From positions 682,001 to 746,000 of the forward strand of contig NADL03000016.1 in the NCBI GenBank assembly GCA_002205965.3: 64,000 nt of DNA, written 5' to 3'. The translations under genes were made by a program, and so were the position numbers. Source of the stretch: Kappaphycus alvarezii. Lineage: Eukaryota; Rhodophyta; Florideophyceae; Gigartinales; Solieriaceae. Positions within the stretch are counted from its first letter, which is position 1, and every line of letters begins with the position of its first letter. The notes under the pieces were generated by a model that was not told where the DNA came from, searched no databases, and saw only the letters and a list, made by a program, of their open reading frames with translations. This document shows positions 20,106 to 31,859 of the stretch, one piece after another.

Positions 20106-22851
20106 TCATTCTTTGGAATGTAGCTGGGCATTCATGAGACCAAAAGGCATCACTTCGAACCTGAATGTACCGGCTTTGCTGGTAAAAGTTGTTTTTTCCT
20201 TTACATTTTCATCCAATGGAATCTGCCAATAACCAGTGTAAAGATCAATTGAGGTGAAGTATCTCCCGTCCTTCAAGTCCTCGAGGATTTCCTCCATATT
20301 TCGGAATCGGAAATCGATCGGGTATCATTCTCTGGTTCAGTTGTCGGTAATCGACGCAAAAACGCAGCTTTCCATCCTTCTTTGGTGCGACCACAACTGG
20401 AAATGACCATGGGGATGAAACTGGCCGAATAATATCATTTTCAGCATACTTGTAACATTTTCTGAGATAAATTGGTCATATTTTGGCGGTTGACGTCTAG
20501 GCCTGTGGTAAATTGGTTGAGTATCGGTAAGTTCAAATGAGTGAGTGACCGGTACACTTGCTTGTCTTAGATCTGAAACGCTCCATGCAATTACTTCGGA
20601 AGATGTTAACATGTCGGATATTTTCATTGAGGCGGGGCTGGAAGGTGCTGTACTTTTCTTGAATTTCTGCCATTTGGCGCTGGTTTCTTCTTGATCTCAC
20701 CCTCCAAATTTTGAAGGACCTCTTCCGGCGTGCTCACATCTTCAGATATGGAATTCGATATATTCTGTTTTCCTTGCAATTGTAATCTTCTTTCATGCTC
20801 GAATTGTCCTTTGATTCGATATTATCGCAAAAAAAACACATTCAGGTGCAAACCTACCCTAGAATTCCAGTCTTCATCTGTTTCAAACCCAGAATCATAA
20901 TCATCCCATGCCATGTTCATTATCCCCCGAGCGTACCCTTTCCACTTCCGAAAGTGTTAGTTGGTTCGAATCTTCGCTGTCATAGCTAGAAGTGAAATCT
21001 TCACTGTCCGTTTCTTTAATCTTCCGGATGTGTGCTTTTGTCGAAATCCAGGGGCATCTTCACGGTTCTGCCGTCAATATTAACTGAAACGATTTGGTTG
21101 CCCAAGTCAATGCAGGTCCCTAGTCTTTCCATGGTAGGCAGCCAATGATTGCATCGAAAGGGAGATCAGGCATGACAAGAAAGTCTACATCAACTTTAGA
21201 GTCCCCAAAGAACACGGAAACCTTGTCAACAGTGCCCATGCATTTTGACGGTTCCATCCGCCACAGTTATTCTTCGAGTAGTTGGATAATTTCAAGACCT
21301 AGATCTGTCACCAAAGTTTCTGAAATGAGGTTTGGAACAGCGCCCGAATCGAAAAGAGCTTGGGTTTTCATTCCCAATACTTTGACTGGTACCAGCTTAA
21401 GACGTCTTGGTGCTGTCGAGGCCGATTGAAGAAACAGTTTCTTACCCTTAGCGGACTTATTAGACCTGATAATTTTTTTGAGTTCTTTTCTCGCATCCTC
21501 TGCGTCGCCCCTCAAAAGTTGACCAAACGTTATCCCAGTTGGGGCGATGCAAGCTCAGCCACCAAATTGTACTTCTTCACATATTCTAGTACGTCCTTCG
21601 GGATACTCTTAAATTTCTTACTCTTTTTCGTCTTCTTGGCCGGAGTTCCACTCCTGGAACAACTTGATCAGACCTCTTGGTTCGAGGAGGTACAGGTGCT
21701 GGGATATGCTCCAGCATTCCATAATCTAGCCTAGGTTTTTCGATAAAATGTTCCCTTCCCCATCCCTTTTTGTCACATTGACTTGACTGATTTCTTCAGC
21801 GATGGATACGTTACCGGCATCCGTCAACCTTTGATCCTTTCTGTTTTGTAAGATTTTCATCTCTGGTCCTGACTCACTCCTGCGTCCGATAAATTTGCTC
21901 TTCTGTTGTCTTTAGACCAGCAGTTACTTTCATGATGCCCATATCGCACTTTCCACAACGAGTGTTTCTATGTGGATTATCAGGACACCTATTTGCAAAG
22001 TGTCCAGGCTTGTGACAAGGAACAGACTTCTGCGGCCTTGGGGCCCCAGACTGGTTCTTCTTAATGGTAAGAGTAAGGCTTTCCAACTGCGAGGTTATCA
22101 TGTCAAGTCGATTATCGAATCGGGTTTCCAACCTTTCTTCCAAGTTTTTGACATCGCTCCTGAGATTCCAATGCTGCTGCACTAGTACGGCCTTTGATAA
22201 TTCTTTTCAGGATGTACAGACATCGATGTACGGGTTTCCCTCGGTACCTCACTCAGTGACTGAAACGTCTCCGAATTTTTGACAAATTCTACTATGGTAC
22301 CCTTCAGTTCATTAAAAGTGTGAGGGCCCTTGATGAGGAGGAAATCGGAGAGCCGCTTATCCCCCATCGCCGCCTTACGCAGCATTCCGTACTTGGCTTG
22401 GGCGTTGAACCCAGCCTTTTCATAGAGATCACACAAGTATACCAATGAGCTTAACAAATCGTCGAAGTTGAGCCGGGCCTCTATGGCGGTACGAATCATC
22501 TCATCTGGTTCTACCTCCTTAGCATATTCTTTCACAAGCCACTCACATACCTCACCGAAGTTACGCCCATTCCCGTTAAGAGACCACCCGTTGATAAACT
22601 TGGCCTTATATTTGTGCTTTGCGTCACCATGAAGATAGGCGAAGATACTTTCGGCCTTCTCTTCATCGCTCTTCTCACGCATCACAACGTTGACATATGT
22701 ATAGAGAAACTCCTCAACGTCTTCATTCTTGCCCCCGAACGTTATACGAGCAGCGTTGAGATCCATGATTACAGAAAAGAAATCCCCCGAATGTTCCCTA
22801 AGACTGCTCAACTCGAATACCTCGGGTGCAACCCCCTCCACAAGAGTACCA
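20106..22851 (-). mobile_element. Ty3/gypsy LTR retrotransposon body (gag, protease, RT), truncated
   Basis: On the minus strand, reading from high to low coordinates: gag (22,895-22,182; FGGKNEDVEEFLYTYVN), a CCHC knuckle region (about 22,060-21,940; CHKPGHFANRC), an aspartic protease (21,515-21,267; ALFDSGAVPNLIS) and reverse transcriptase (20,627-20,106; [15 protein letters not shown]). The element is broken in several places and ends inside reverse transcriptase where a LINE fragment begins. Its 5' LTR follows at 22,852. The first bases inside the LTR on the minus strand include TGG, as a primer-binding site would. Confidence 0.8.
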
Positions 22852-24050
22852 AATGATAGGGGTAAATCGTCGGGAGAAGAGATACTCAGAACCAACTACC
22901 CAAGAGGAGGTGTTGAGCGACAAAAGTGCTACCGTGGTATAGTTGAACGAACAAAAAGGAGTGTATATGGAAGAGAGTTGAGAGCTACAAGCAAGTATGA
23001 AGGGGCAGGGTCTACCACTGATGCTCTGCGACCAGCTTAGGAAAAATTTTCTTGGGTCTGAAGTTGACTCTCAACTTCCTACTACTCGGACTTGACCTGA
23101 AGTTGTCTGCCAACTTGCTTGACCTCTCAAGAGGAAGCAGTTTACTCAGCTTATATAGACTTTTGGCTAATCCCTAAAGTCTCAAAGAAACATACTAAAC
23201 CATAAAATGCACCAAATGGAATCGTGTGAACGAGAAAGACTAACAGCAGATACTATCAGGATAAATATCTAGATTCTTTCCTTAATATCTTACCCTCTAA
23301 TCAGAGCCAAACAGTTCCCCCAAAATATCCATTCCACCCAGGCAGTCACACAAATATCCGCGAACGGCCTAGAATTCTCCATTGCCTCCTGCGAAATATC
23401 TAGATCACTGAGACGCCCCCATCCGGTTCCAGAGTCGGACCACCTGGTCCATATTTTCTGGCTTCTTCCCCACTAATCCAGCACTTTCCATGTTTCCCTC
23501 CCCCTCATCCTCCTCATCCTCCTCTTCACTCCTCTCTTCATCTTCGTCAGAAGAGTCAGAGATCACAATTACTCCCTCAGTCTCCCCTTCATTCTCCATG
23601 GGAGCCCCCCCACCGTTATACACTAGTGGCTCCCACGGATCCACCAGTCCTCCTCTTCTTCTCCTCTTCCTCCCTGCTCTTCTGCCTGCTCGAAGCAGTT
23701 ACGGCGGACCCACTCCCGAACGCGTTCCCGGTCCAACCATTTCAGTAATCATCGTAGTCAGTTCGACCATTTTCCATCAGGGCCAAAGCGTTGAGTGGAC
23801 GACGGCCTCGGGATGACTTGGTGATGGAGGGAAGGGCGGAGTTGGTCATGTTAAGGGCCAAAAGAAGGGTAGGCTGATGGGTAGTTGATGGCGGGGGTTG
23901 CCTCAACGACGTCTTCAAACTTTAAATACTGCGAGGTCTTCGAAAAGTAAGAACCTTGGACATGTACAGTAACGGCACCTATTAATGAAATAGGGTCTTA
24001 AAATAAAAAAACAACCCATGATTTTGCGACACTCATCCAAATAAAAATAT
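22852..24050 (-). repeat. 5' LTR of the gypsy element, carrying an acidic ORF
   Basis: In plus-strand view this begins TGATAGGGG (minus strand ends CCCCTATCA, the CA of an LTR). It shares landmarks with copies at 9.1, 28.2 and 45.19 kb. Within it the minus strand carries a short acidic ORF (23,644-23,405; DSSDEDEERSEEEDEEDEGE). Upstream of that on the minus strand is a TATTTAAAG box (about 23,925) that could start transcription. The outer end is not defined; a second gypsy fossil begins by about 24,090. Confidence 0.6.
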
Positions 24051-24089
24051 CTTGCAAATTCAGAAACTGTAAAAATATCTTCTAAATTC

Positions 24090-27000
24090 CGATACTGTAT
24101 ACAATTTGGTCCTCTTCTAGATTTTTGTGCAAATTTGCGCACATCACAATTGATGAATCGGGAGCTCATCGGTGGTTTCGGAGGGTAGAAATCTTTTAAA
24201 CTATTAAGTCGCTTGAGATCACAGCGAATGCCGTCCTTACTGATGAGACGTCCGCACAATTTGACCTCTTGGAATTACATCTCGCTCATTTGGCTGATAA
24301 GTTGAGTCACTGCTCTCGGCAAACTTCAAAAAACTTATTTAATGTCTCCAAAGCTTCTCTTCGGAAGTAGTGTGCACCCTAAAACCCCCTAAATCCCTAA
24401 ATCACCTAATAAAACCAACCAGAACTTAACGTGGTCCGAGATGCTGGAAAGCTTAGTTCTACTTTGCTCTGGAAGTTTGGGGCGGATTTGTGCACGTCGT
24501 GTAAGGAGCGGTGTGACCTGGAAATCCCATTTGAGGTCCATAAGCTCTGTGCTCGCGCCGTTGCTTCATCCTCCGGCATTTGCCAGTGAGGCTACAGAAG
24601 ACGATTGTAACGTACCACGTGCTATCAGCGAGCTGGCTCAGTTTTGAGTCGATGTGAGGCATAGTCCAAGTGATCGCTTCTGTACTATGGTTGCTCCTCT
24701 CAGTTCAAAAGTCAATCTGTAGTTGGCCGGCGCGGGTTCGGTGCTAGGGCTGGAGCCGAAACCCATGTAGCTTCCCAGTTTGGGCTGAGTAGCCCGTATT
24801 CTTCCAGTTTGCCGATGTATAACTTTATAAATTGGCGCTGGTCTGGTGTTTACCGTCTAGTCTTTGGGCCATTCGGCACCGAATTAGGCTTGAGCTTCAG
24901 ACTCACGGTTCAAAGTCCGCTGGAGTATCGTTTCCGAGCTTGATCCTGAAGACGTCTCTGAACTTTGCCAGTAGATTCCGCAAAGAGATGGCCCATGCGG
25001 TGGACAGACGGGAATAAACGACTTACTGAAGCATCTTATCAAATGCTGAGTTGACTTTTTTCCTCATTGTCCTCCCCTAAGTCCACTGTGTATTACTCGG
25101 GCATTGCAGTATCTTCTGTATCCCTAAGTTCCGAATAGAAGAACCAACTTGACAGTAAACTGGCCTCACTTTAGTGCAATGACTCTATGGGTCTGAGTTA
25201 GGGGTCGTGGATCTGTTTTGCTAATCGAAATTCGATTCCAATTTAGTTATTTAGTTTAGTTTATTTTAGAGTACGTTTTATCTTTACAGTTAAAGGTTCT
25301 GTAATGACTATTGACAGTGACCCAGTATAGACCTGTCATGGCCAGGCACTGACCCTGATATTTATTGGGTTGCTAACCTACTAACTACTGAAACCTGTCC
25401 TAACTAGCTAACTGGCCGCCGGCCTAACTTCTAAGTATTTATTCCGCCTCGGCCTAAGGCCGCTACACTAAAGGTACCAGAGGAAAGGCTCTGAAGTTTA
25501 CTCCTATCTTTCACGCCTCGCGTTCCCTTCTACGCGGCTCCGCGTCAGTAGCTATAGTAGCTTCATCCACTCTGGTCCCTGCTCGTAGCCCTCCGGACTG
25601 ATCGACCGCGAGGCTTGGCCCCTTTCATCCTTCCTTTTCCCGTGCGTGTGGGCTTGTGTACCCTTTCGTCCCCATCGGTAGACTGTAGCTGAGAACCGCG
25701 GCGTTCGCGTCACCCCCTGTGGGAGGGCAGAAATCCCTGAAGAGCCCCTCGCCCCCGTCGCGCGTTACGCACGACACACGTATGGCCTCGCCGTTCGTCT
25801 TGTTCCTCACCGGCTTCGGCCCTGTATCCCAACCTTCCTTTTCCTATTTTTCCCCTTTAGGCCGACGGATTATATTCACCCCTTTGGCCTAGCCACTTTT
25901 TATTGTCCTTAGGACTTGTTGTTCCGACACCTTCGGTGTACATTATTTCTAGACACTCTGTGTCCCTTGACTTGCCAAGTCTCTGCCACACAGCCTTTCA
26001 TGCGCCGAGCTACTTCCCTCACAGGGCTTAAAGAGAAAGCGGGTCCATCGGACGCCCGGTCGTCGCACAGACAACGACTGTTTCCCTTCTATTGCCGTAG
26101 GAATTTTGCTTTGTTCCCTTTCAGGGTTGGTCGCTGTGCGTTGCACTACACACACTTCCGCCTATCTGTCCTGGCTCTGTTTCCAGCGAATCGCAGTCTA
26201 CCGTGCCTCTGTATTTGTCTGCCATAGCTCCAACAATTGCTTCTTGTCTATTCCAAGTGCCTCCAGCATCGGTCTTCCCAGGAGCGGGTCCTGCTCGTCC
26301 TGCACTGAGGCCAGCCACTTCATATTGTGGATCTTCAGCGATTTTTTATGTCCGATTAACAGCTCTTCGGTGAGTGCTACCTCTCTATCACACTCACGGA
26401 CATTTCCCTCCGTAATTCGTTCTCAGGGCTGCTACATTCAGTTTTTTCGGACTACTTAGTCTTTGCACGTTCAGTTCTGCTCGTTTTTCGCAAAGCTTGA
26501 TGAAAAAAATCGTTTGGAATGATATTCACACCAAAGCCTCCATCCGCGCACATTAGACGTGTTACACTACTCACAAAAGATAAGCCTACATAATTGTGTT
26601 CGGGGCTCCCTCTTCTGTTTGTCACGATGCTCTTGAGTCAATTTCTCTTTCTCATGCTGCTGGCATTCTTTACAATCTCTCAACCAATGGTGCTTCTCTT
26701 CCGCCACGCAATTGCAGTAGAGGCATACTAGCAACTCTCTGAACCAGTTGGACTCTGAGTTCCCTTGGTCTACTGTGAGCGCCCTGCCCCGTTTGCTTCC
26801 TTTTCCTCGCAGCCTCTATCTTTTCACTTCTGGCTGGCGTAGGCGCCTGTATCCTGTCCTTAGTAGAATCATCTTTGAATAGTAGTTGAAAGTGCTCCTT
26901 CAAGCTATTCTTCAAGCTGACTGGTACTCTGTGCTGTGCCATTGACATTTTAAGTTAGGGTAGATAAAGGTGTTCCTGGACGAGCTTCGCAGTTTTTTCT

Positions 27001-27130
27001 TGGTTCTTGTCCTTGAAGTCACCATAGCCTACTGATTCAAGGCGCCCAAAGAAGTCTGAGATAGCTAAATTATTCTGGCTTTTTATTCAATATGGAAATC
27101 GGCATTCAGATGTCCTTTACCGCTGACTCA
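24090..27130 (-). mobile_element. Second Ty3/gypsy fossil (gag, knuckle, protease, RT), oomycete-like lineage
   Basis: On the minus strand from high to low coordinates: a gag end (about 27,080-26,670), a zinc-knuckle region (about 26,730; CLYCN...HHWLRDC), a protease-like stretch (about 26,310-26,250; PLLGRPMLEALG), the start of reverse transcriptase (about 24,860-24,770; FIKLYIGKLEEYGLLSPNW) and an RT end (24,290-24,150; CGRLISKDGIRC). The PLLGRPMLEALG and CGRLISKDG phrases are those I know from oomycete-type gypsy elements. The 25.1-25.9 kb middle is GC-rich and may hold a separate insertion. Many breaks; old. Confidence 0.65.
25290..25870. other. GC-rich block with short palindromes
   Basis: The block contains several short perfect palindromes (GGCCTAAGGCC, GGCCGCCGGCC, CGCGGCTCCGCG). 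Its left end starts TGTAATGAC and a TACA lies at about 25,464-25,467, the TGTA..TACA form of a short LTR. It sits between the protease and reverse transcriptase parts of the gypsy fossil, so it may be a later insertion. No protein was recognised. Confidence 0.3.
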
Positions 27131-28190
27131 ATAACGTAATGGTTCACTTCAGTACCTCTTCATGTGCCATTATGCCCCGGATGAACTTCCGAATATCGTT
27201 TTGGAGTCAATTGCTTTACTGTTGTACCTGGATCAATGCTTTCAAACTTTCCTATGAAGTACATGTGCTCGAGTTGTGATCTTTCCGGACAAACTTTTGA
27301 AAAATGCAACGGTCATTGGCTGGATCTTACTTTGACGATCTTCTACCTCTGCGTAATATCTCTCGTACTTCAGAAACCGGGACATTTTCTTGAGGGTCTA
27401 AACTGCGCAGCACTGGGTGCGCAATCGTTTCAAACAGAGCGTTTGTAACCGTGACGCCTTCTGTGACGTGTTATACAGCTTACCTTCCTGGCATGTTCTA
27501 CTTTCTTGCGCAATCCAGTAAATTGACGAAAACGCACGATGTCCGACATTTACAGACAAAGAATTACCAACGTGCATGTAGGACTTACAGAAATTACTGT
27601 AGACCAGTTGGGCGAAATATAACTGCGGTTGGGAGAATGATTGATAGTGTGCGTGCCCTTTCTTCTCCTGCCCCAGGGCCTGGCTTCTCTTTATTTATAC
27701 ATTCCGGTACGGGTACTTCACGAAGTCAGACATGGCTTAGTCTCTGCCCCTAGTAGCCACCGAGCCGCGCTTGGCTCACCCTCCTAGATGGATCGCTCCA
27801 CCATCACTTGCCTGCATCATAACATTGACGACGACAGCTATCCGTACTACCCACAACTCACCACAAAAAATTTATCTGATAGGTTGTTAGGAGAGTACAA
27901 ATCGGAACGGACTTTTCTTGTCGTCGTCATCTACCGACTTTTTATTTATTGAAGTACCTCCCCTTGTCCAAAACTGCTTGTAGTTCTGGTCCTTCCTCGC
28001 CCTACTTCACTCTAAGCACCTTCCTGGGGAGAATATATCTCCTTCTTCATCCTTGCTTATCCTTTCCGCGATTCTCCCAAATTCACTGCCACTTTATCTA
28101 GATACTTTATGAATGTATCTACCCCGTAAATTGATCCCGAATCAAGTTCTTTTTTCCTTTTTGCTTACCTCCTTCTCCAAATTCATTTTT
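27130..28190. other. Unassigned DNA containing a repeat shared with the nad4 locus
   Basis: GTAGACCAGTTGGGCGAAAT at 27,599 matches GTAGACCAGTTGATCGAAAT at about 19,494, and the CCACCATCACTTGCCTGCAT block at about 27,790 matches CCACCACCACTTGCCTGAAC near 19,871. These are the two flanks of the nad4 fragment. No gene was recognised. Confidence 0.45.
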
Positions 28191-29346
28191 TTTGAGAAAA
28201 AGAGCGCAAATTCATTACTGAAAATTCCCTTTTTAGATTTAGTCTTCCTATTTTGAATCTATAGAATGCGCCCTTGGAACCCTATTTAAACCCCTTTCTC
28301 CCAAGTTTCAAACCTCCACTACTCACTAACTCTCTCTCCCTACCCATTCGGAACACAATTGCCTGCCACTCCCTAAAATCCAACCAAATGGACAACCTAT
28401 GCTCCTCCAGAGCCATTTCCAAAAATCGCTACCCTCACCCCTAAATGACATTCCCATGCTCCCTTTCGGCCCTACTGATCGCGATGATTATCTACGCCAG
28501 CAAACGAAGAAGAAGGTGATCGAGTTCGTTCTTCCCTTTTTCATCGATGATGACATGAGGGGCAGGAGGAGAGGTTCAGGATGGGGCCGGGGAGACTTTT
28601 GAGGAGAGGGCAGCCCCGCAATTGGTTTACGGGAATAAGGATGAAGAGGAGGATGAAGAGGAGGACGAGGAAGACGAGAAGGAGGGAGAAATGGAAAGTG
28701 TTAGAATGGTGGGGAGGGGGTGGACAGTATGGACCAGATGGTCCCGACGCTGGAACCTGATGGGGGCATCTTAGTGGTTTAGATATCTCCTAGGAGGAAA
28801 TAGAGAATTGTAAGCCGTTCGCGGATATTTGTGGGGACTGCTTGGGTAGCATGGATATTTTAGAGAAGTTGTTTGGGTATGATCTAGGAGATGGGAAATC
28901 AGAGGACTTCATTGATTTTTCGTTTCTTAAGTATCTTATGTTTACAGTATATCATCCACACGAAGCGTCTTTATGCATTTCCTGGTATCTCTTCTAGTAT
29001 TTTTCGGACTTTATGGGGAGCCAAAAGTCTATATAAGCTGAGCAAACTCCTTCCTCCTGGAGAGGTCAAGCAAGTCGGCAGACAAGTTCAAGTCAAGTCC
29101 CGAGTAGTAGGAAGTTGAAAGTCAACTTCAGACCCAAGAATCATTTTCTTGTGCTGGTCAAAGGGCATCATTGGTAGACACTGCACCTTCTATGCTTTCC
29201 TTTAGCCCTCTAAACTGTCGTCCTTACCGCCCCCTTTTTGTTCGCTCAACTATATCACGGTAGCACTTTTTTCGCTTGAAACACCTTCTTGGGTAATTGG
29301 TTCTGAGTACCTCTTCTCCCGTCTATTTAACCCTATCAAGGGCCTC
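28190..29346 (+). repeat. Solo LTR-like copy with TATA-like box and acidic ORF
   Basis: The best-preserved stand-alone member of the family. TATTTAAACCCC lies at 28,284, followed by a small ORF (28,399-28,602; DYLRQQTKKKVIEFVLPFF) and an acidic run (about 28,640-28,690). The right part is the reverse complement of the 22.85 kb LTR: CTATATAAGC (about 29,030), GAAGTTGAAAGTCAACTTC (about 29,112), and an end at CCCTATCA. No retrotransposon body adjoins it. The left end is approximate. Confidence 0.55.
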
Positions 29347-29359
29347 ATTAATCAATTTA

Positions 29360-31340
29360 GCAGATCAGTATCTGCAAACAGTTAGACGTCAATAAACGGG
29401 AATTATTACGCCCTTTGTTTTTACGCGATATGAAACGTTTCCGTTACACCACGCCTCTCAGCCGTAAAGTTTCTAAGATCTTGGAGAGCGTTGAGACAAG
29501 ATTGTCCAATCTTTCCATAGATTTCGATGGCGTGGGAGGTGAGCTCCAAGCCTTCTAAGCTGTAAGCGCAGAATAGTATGGAACTTTCTTCTTCTCAGCA
29601 CGGTCAAGAGTAGACGCACCATTTTCAGATAAGTTTCGCTATGGTGCAGAATAGGGGTTGAAAATAGTTACATCCAAGACCATGAGAGATGCGCGAGCAG
29701 GGAATCGTCAATGACCAAGTTGAGAGCTCGTCGCTCATTGGGGCTCTTGTGCAGATCGGCTGCAAGGGCATGCTCCCGTCTGACGGAAAGGGAAATAGCG
29801 GGCACGAGATTTCGTTGTATAGAAAGGCGCGCAGGCGGTTGTGCTGGCGTCCTCCTCGAAACCACCCTTGCATGTAGCCGCGTGTGTACAAGTTCGTCAG
29901 GAGTAGGCAGAACGTCTGACTGCCCGGAGAGGCATGTGGGACAAGGATCCGAGCCACGGGAGACCGGAGCTCCGAGGCGTGTAGAGACCATAGCATGCAA
30001 GATCTCGCCCGGTTTCTACAGGCCATTGGATTGCAGGGCCAGGGAGAGAGAAAGGGGCTGAGGCGGTGGAGGAATGCACCGAGAGAAGCCGCGAGCAGTG
30101 ATGGAGTTGTGTGCGGGGAAATAGTGGCGCAACTTCACCATGTGGGGTGGATAGACACTTTATGATATCAGTATAACGGTTGTATTGGGTCAGATCCTCC
30201 GTTATAACGTGTTGTATGAAGCAAGAGGTCGTGTCCAATCGAGGAATGGCCTCAATCAGTGCCTTTTATTGGAATTTCAAGGGTAGGTCCAGGTCTGAGG
30301 AGAGCAGAAAAGGTTAGCGAAAATTGTGGTGAGTAAATTTGTTAGTAACATTACTGCCATGCATGTAAAATATCATGACCAACAGGGAGTCACCCTTACA
30401 AATGCAGCACTTCTATCAATTATTTAATGCGCTTTGGAACATACTGTCGGCTGGGGGGGGTTTTAATGTGTTCAAACCCCTGAATGATATAGTACAGGTA
30501 GCGGGTTACAGAAGACTAAGAACATATCCACGCGACGGCTGAACCATCACCCACTCAAAGAAGGACAACGGGAGGACCAAAAGAAAATTACACCATCCAA
30601 ATACGAGATCCAGACTGTTAATCATATCCTAGGTGACACAGTTGATTCGACTCAAGTCAGGTACAGTATAGTAGTTTGAGTTTTCAAATGCTGTATGTGG
30701 ATGACTTAGCAACCCACTCTATATACAGTCAAATAGAGCGATGATGCAATTCCCCTTTTAGACTCCCCTCATAGGTAGCGCTTCCTCTATTAGGACCATC
30801 CTGCTGGGCGAAGTCTGTTTCCTATCGTAGTATCCTTGTTGCCATAATTGGCTGGGTAGCGAAACGTTAGAATCTGCATTGTTTCACAGGCCTTCGGTCT
30901 CCTACACACCTCTCCCTGTTATCTTTAGTCAATGAAGTTCTGTCTTTGCTAGCCTACCTTGAGTAAAATAAATACTGGAGCTCAGCCGAGTAGCGGCTTG
31001 AACCAGCCATCGGTTTCACAAAGTTTCATCTAACCGGTCAAATCAAAGCAAACAGGCTCTGTTATCCCGACACAAACGGCTTGAAAAACTTCTAGTGTAA
31101 GCATAATCACTTGCAGACGATGAAAACCACGACGAAGAAAACCCCGGACGAACGAACTTGCTGACGGACTGACAGGGTTGCGCAGACCACATTCCTTCGT
31201 CTGTAACAAAGACAGTAGGTTAAAGCGAAAAGAAACAGCGAACTTTGAAAAACATGTTCGAGTAGAAGTGAAGACTAACCTTTTTTTCAATCATGATACT
31301 GTAACACCCCAAAATCTCCCCCTTGCAAATTGGGTATCAA
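29360..31340. other. Unassigned DNA
   Basis: Minus-strand ORFs of 110-133 residues overlap between 30,238 and 29,625 in three frames with no match I recognise. A C-x2-C motif (CPTC) lies in one of them near 29,940. Codon composition there is more GC-rich than around it, so a decayed LINE piece is possible. A run of nine G lies near 30,455. Nothing else was found. Confidence 0.35.
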
Positions 31341-31344
31341 CAAA

Positions 31345-31405
31345 AGAAAGAAGTTTAATGCGTTCAGTACCTACTGGGGACTGCGCACGTCCTAACTATA
31401 CGGAA
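31345..31405 (-). mobile_element. Extremely short LINE family alpha 3' end
   Basis: GAAGTTTAATGCGTTCAGTA and the following GGGGACTGCGCACGTCCTAA match the 3' end of the family alpha LINE at 18.20-18.26 kb. Only about 60 bases of the element are present. Confidence 0.7.
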
Positions 31406-31524
31406 AAGTTGCACTGTAAGGAGTTACTTGCAGTAATGTTCGACTGACCGACGTACTGAAGATGCAATAGCTTCCAACTTTATATACTCCCAGTCACTTC
31501 CTCGCATCCATCACTGGGATGGTG

Positions 31525-31790
31525 GCCTATGATGCGAATCGTAGGTTGCTGACCCAGAGATCGTGAGTTCGATTCTCGCTGGGGTTCTGTAACAAGTCCG
31601 AAAATTCCAACGGGAACTCGACTGGTTGTGAAAAAGCTGCTGTCTCAGTGTGCCATTAGGCACCCACTTGAACATGAGACAGAAAACGGTGACATCTCAT
31701 GAAGGGGTAACTCAGTACGCCATAGACATCAGCTAACTTCGCAAGTCAGATGACGCAAGTACAACCAGTAGAGAGCTATAGAAAAAGAAC
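31525..31790 (+). mobile_element. tRNA-derived SINE-like element
   Basis: GGTGGCCTATGATG at about 31,532 fits a Pol III A box. GTGAGTTCGATTCTCGC at about 31,566 forms a T-arm (5-bp stem with one G-U, loop TTCGATT) and a B box. The following body folds well: GTCTCA at about 31,650 pairs with TGAGAC at about 31,676, and GTGCC with GGCAC inside it. The 5' and 3' acceptor arms of a real tRNA do not pair, so this is a SINE head and not a tRNA gene. The right end is uncertain. Confidence 0.5.
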
Positions 31791-31859
31791 TCATTGATCA
31801 TTTTTTCTTTTAAAACAAAAAGTCACACTATTTTATATCAACTTGGAATCCTAATTGAG

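Noticed and set aside
23490-23816. Serine-rich plus-strand ORF
   Set aside because: It is the reverse of the acidic frame. Serine runs arise from the complement of GAA/GAG codons.
29625-30238. A host gene on the minus strand
   Set aside because: Three overlapping frames of similar length and no recognised domain; a decayed repeat is equally likely.
31525-31600. A functional tRNA gene
   Set aside because: The T-arm and boxes are good, but the acceptor arms do not pair. A SINE head fits better.
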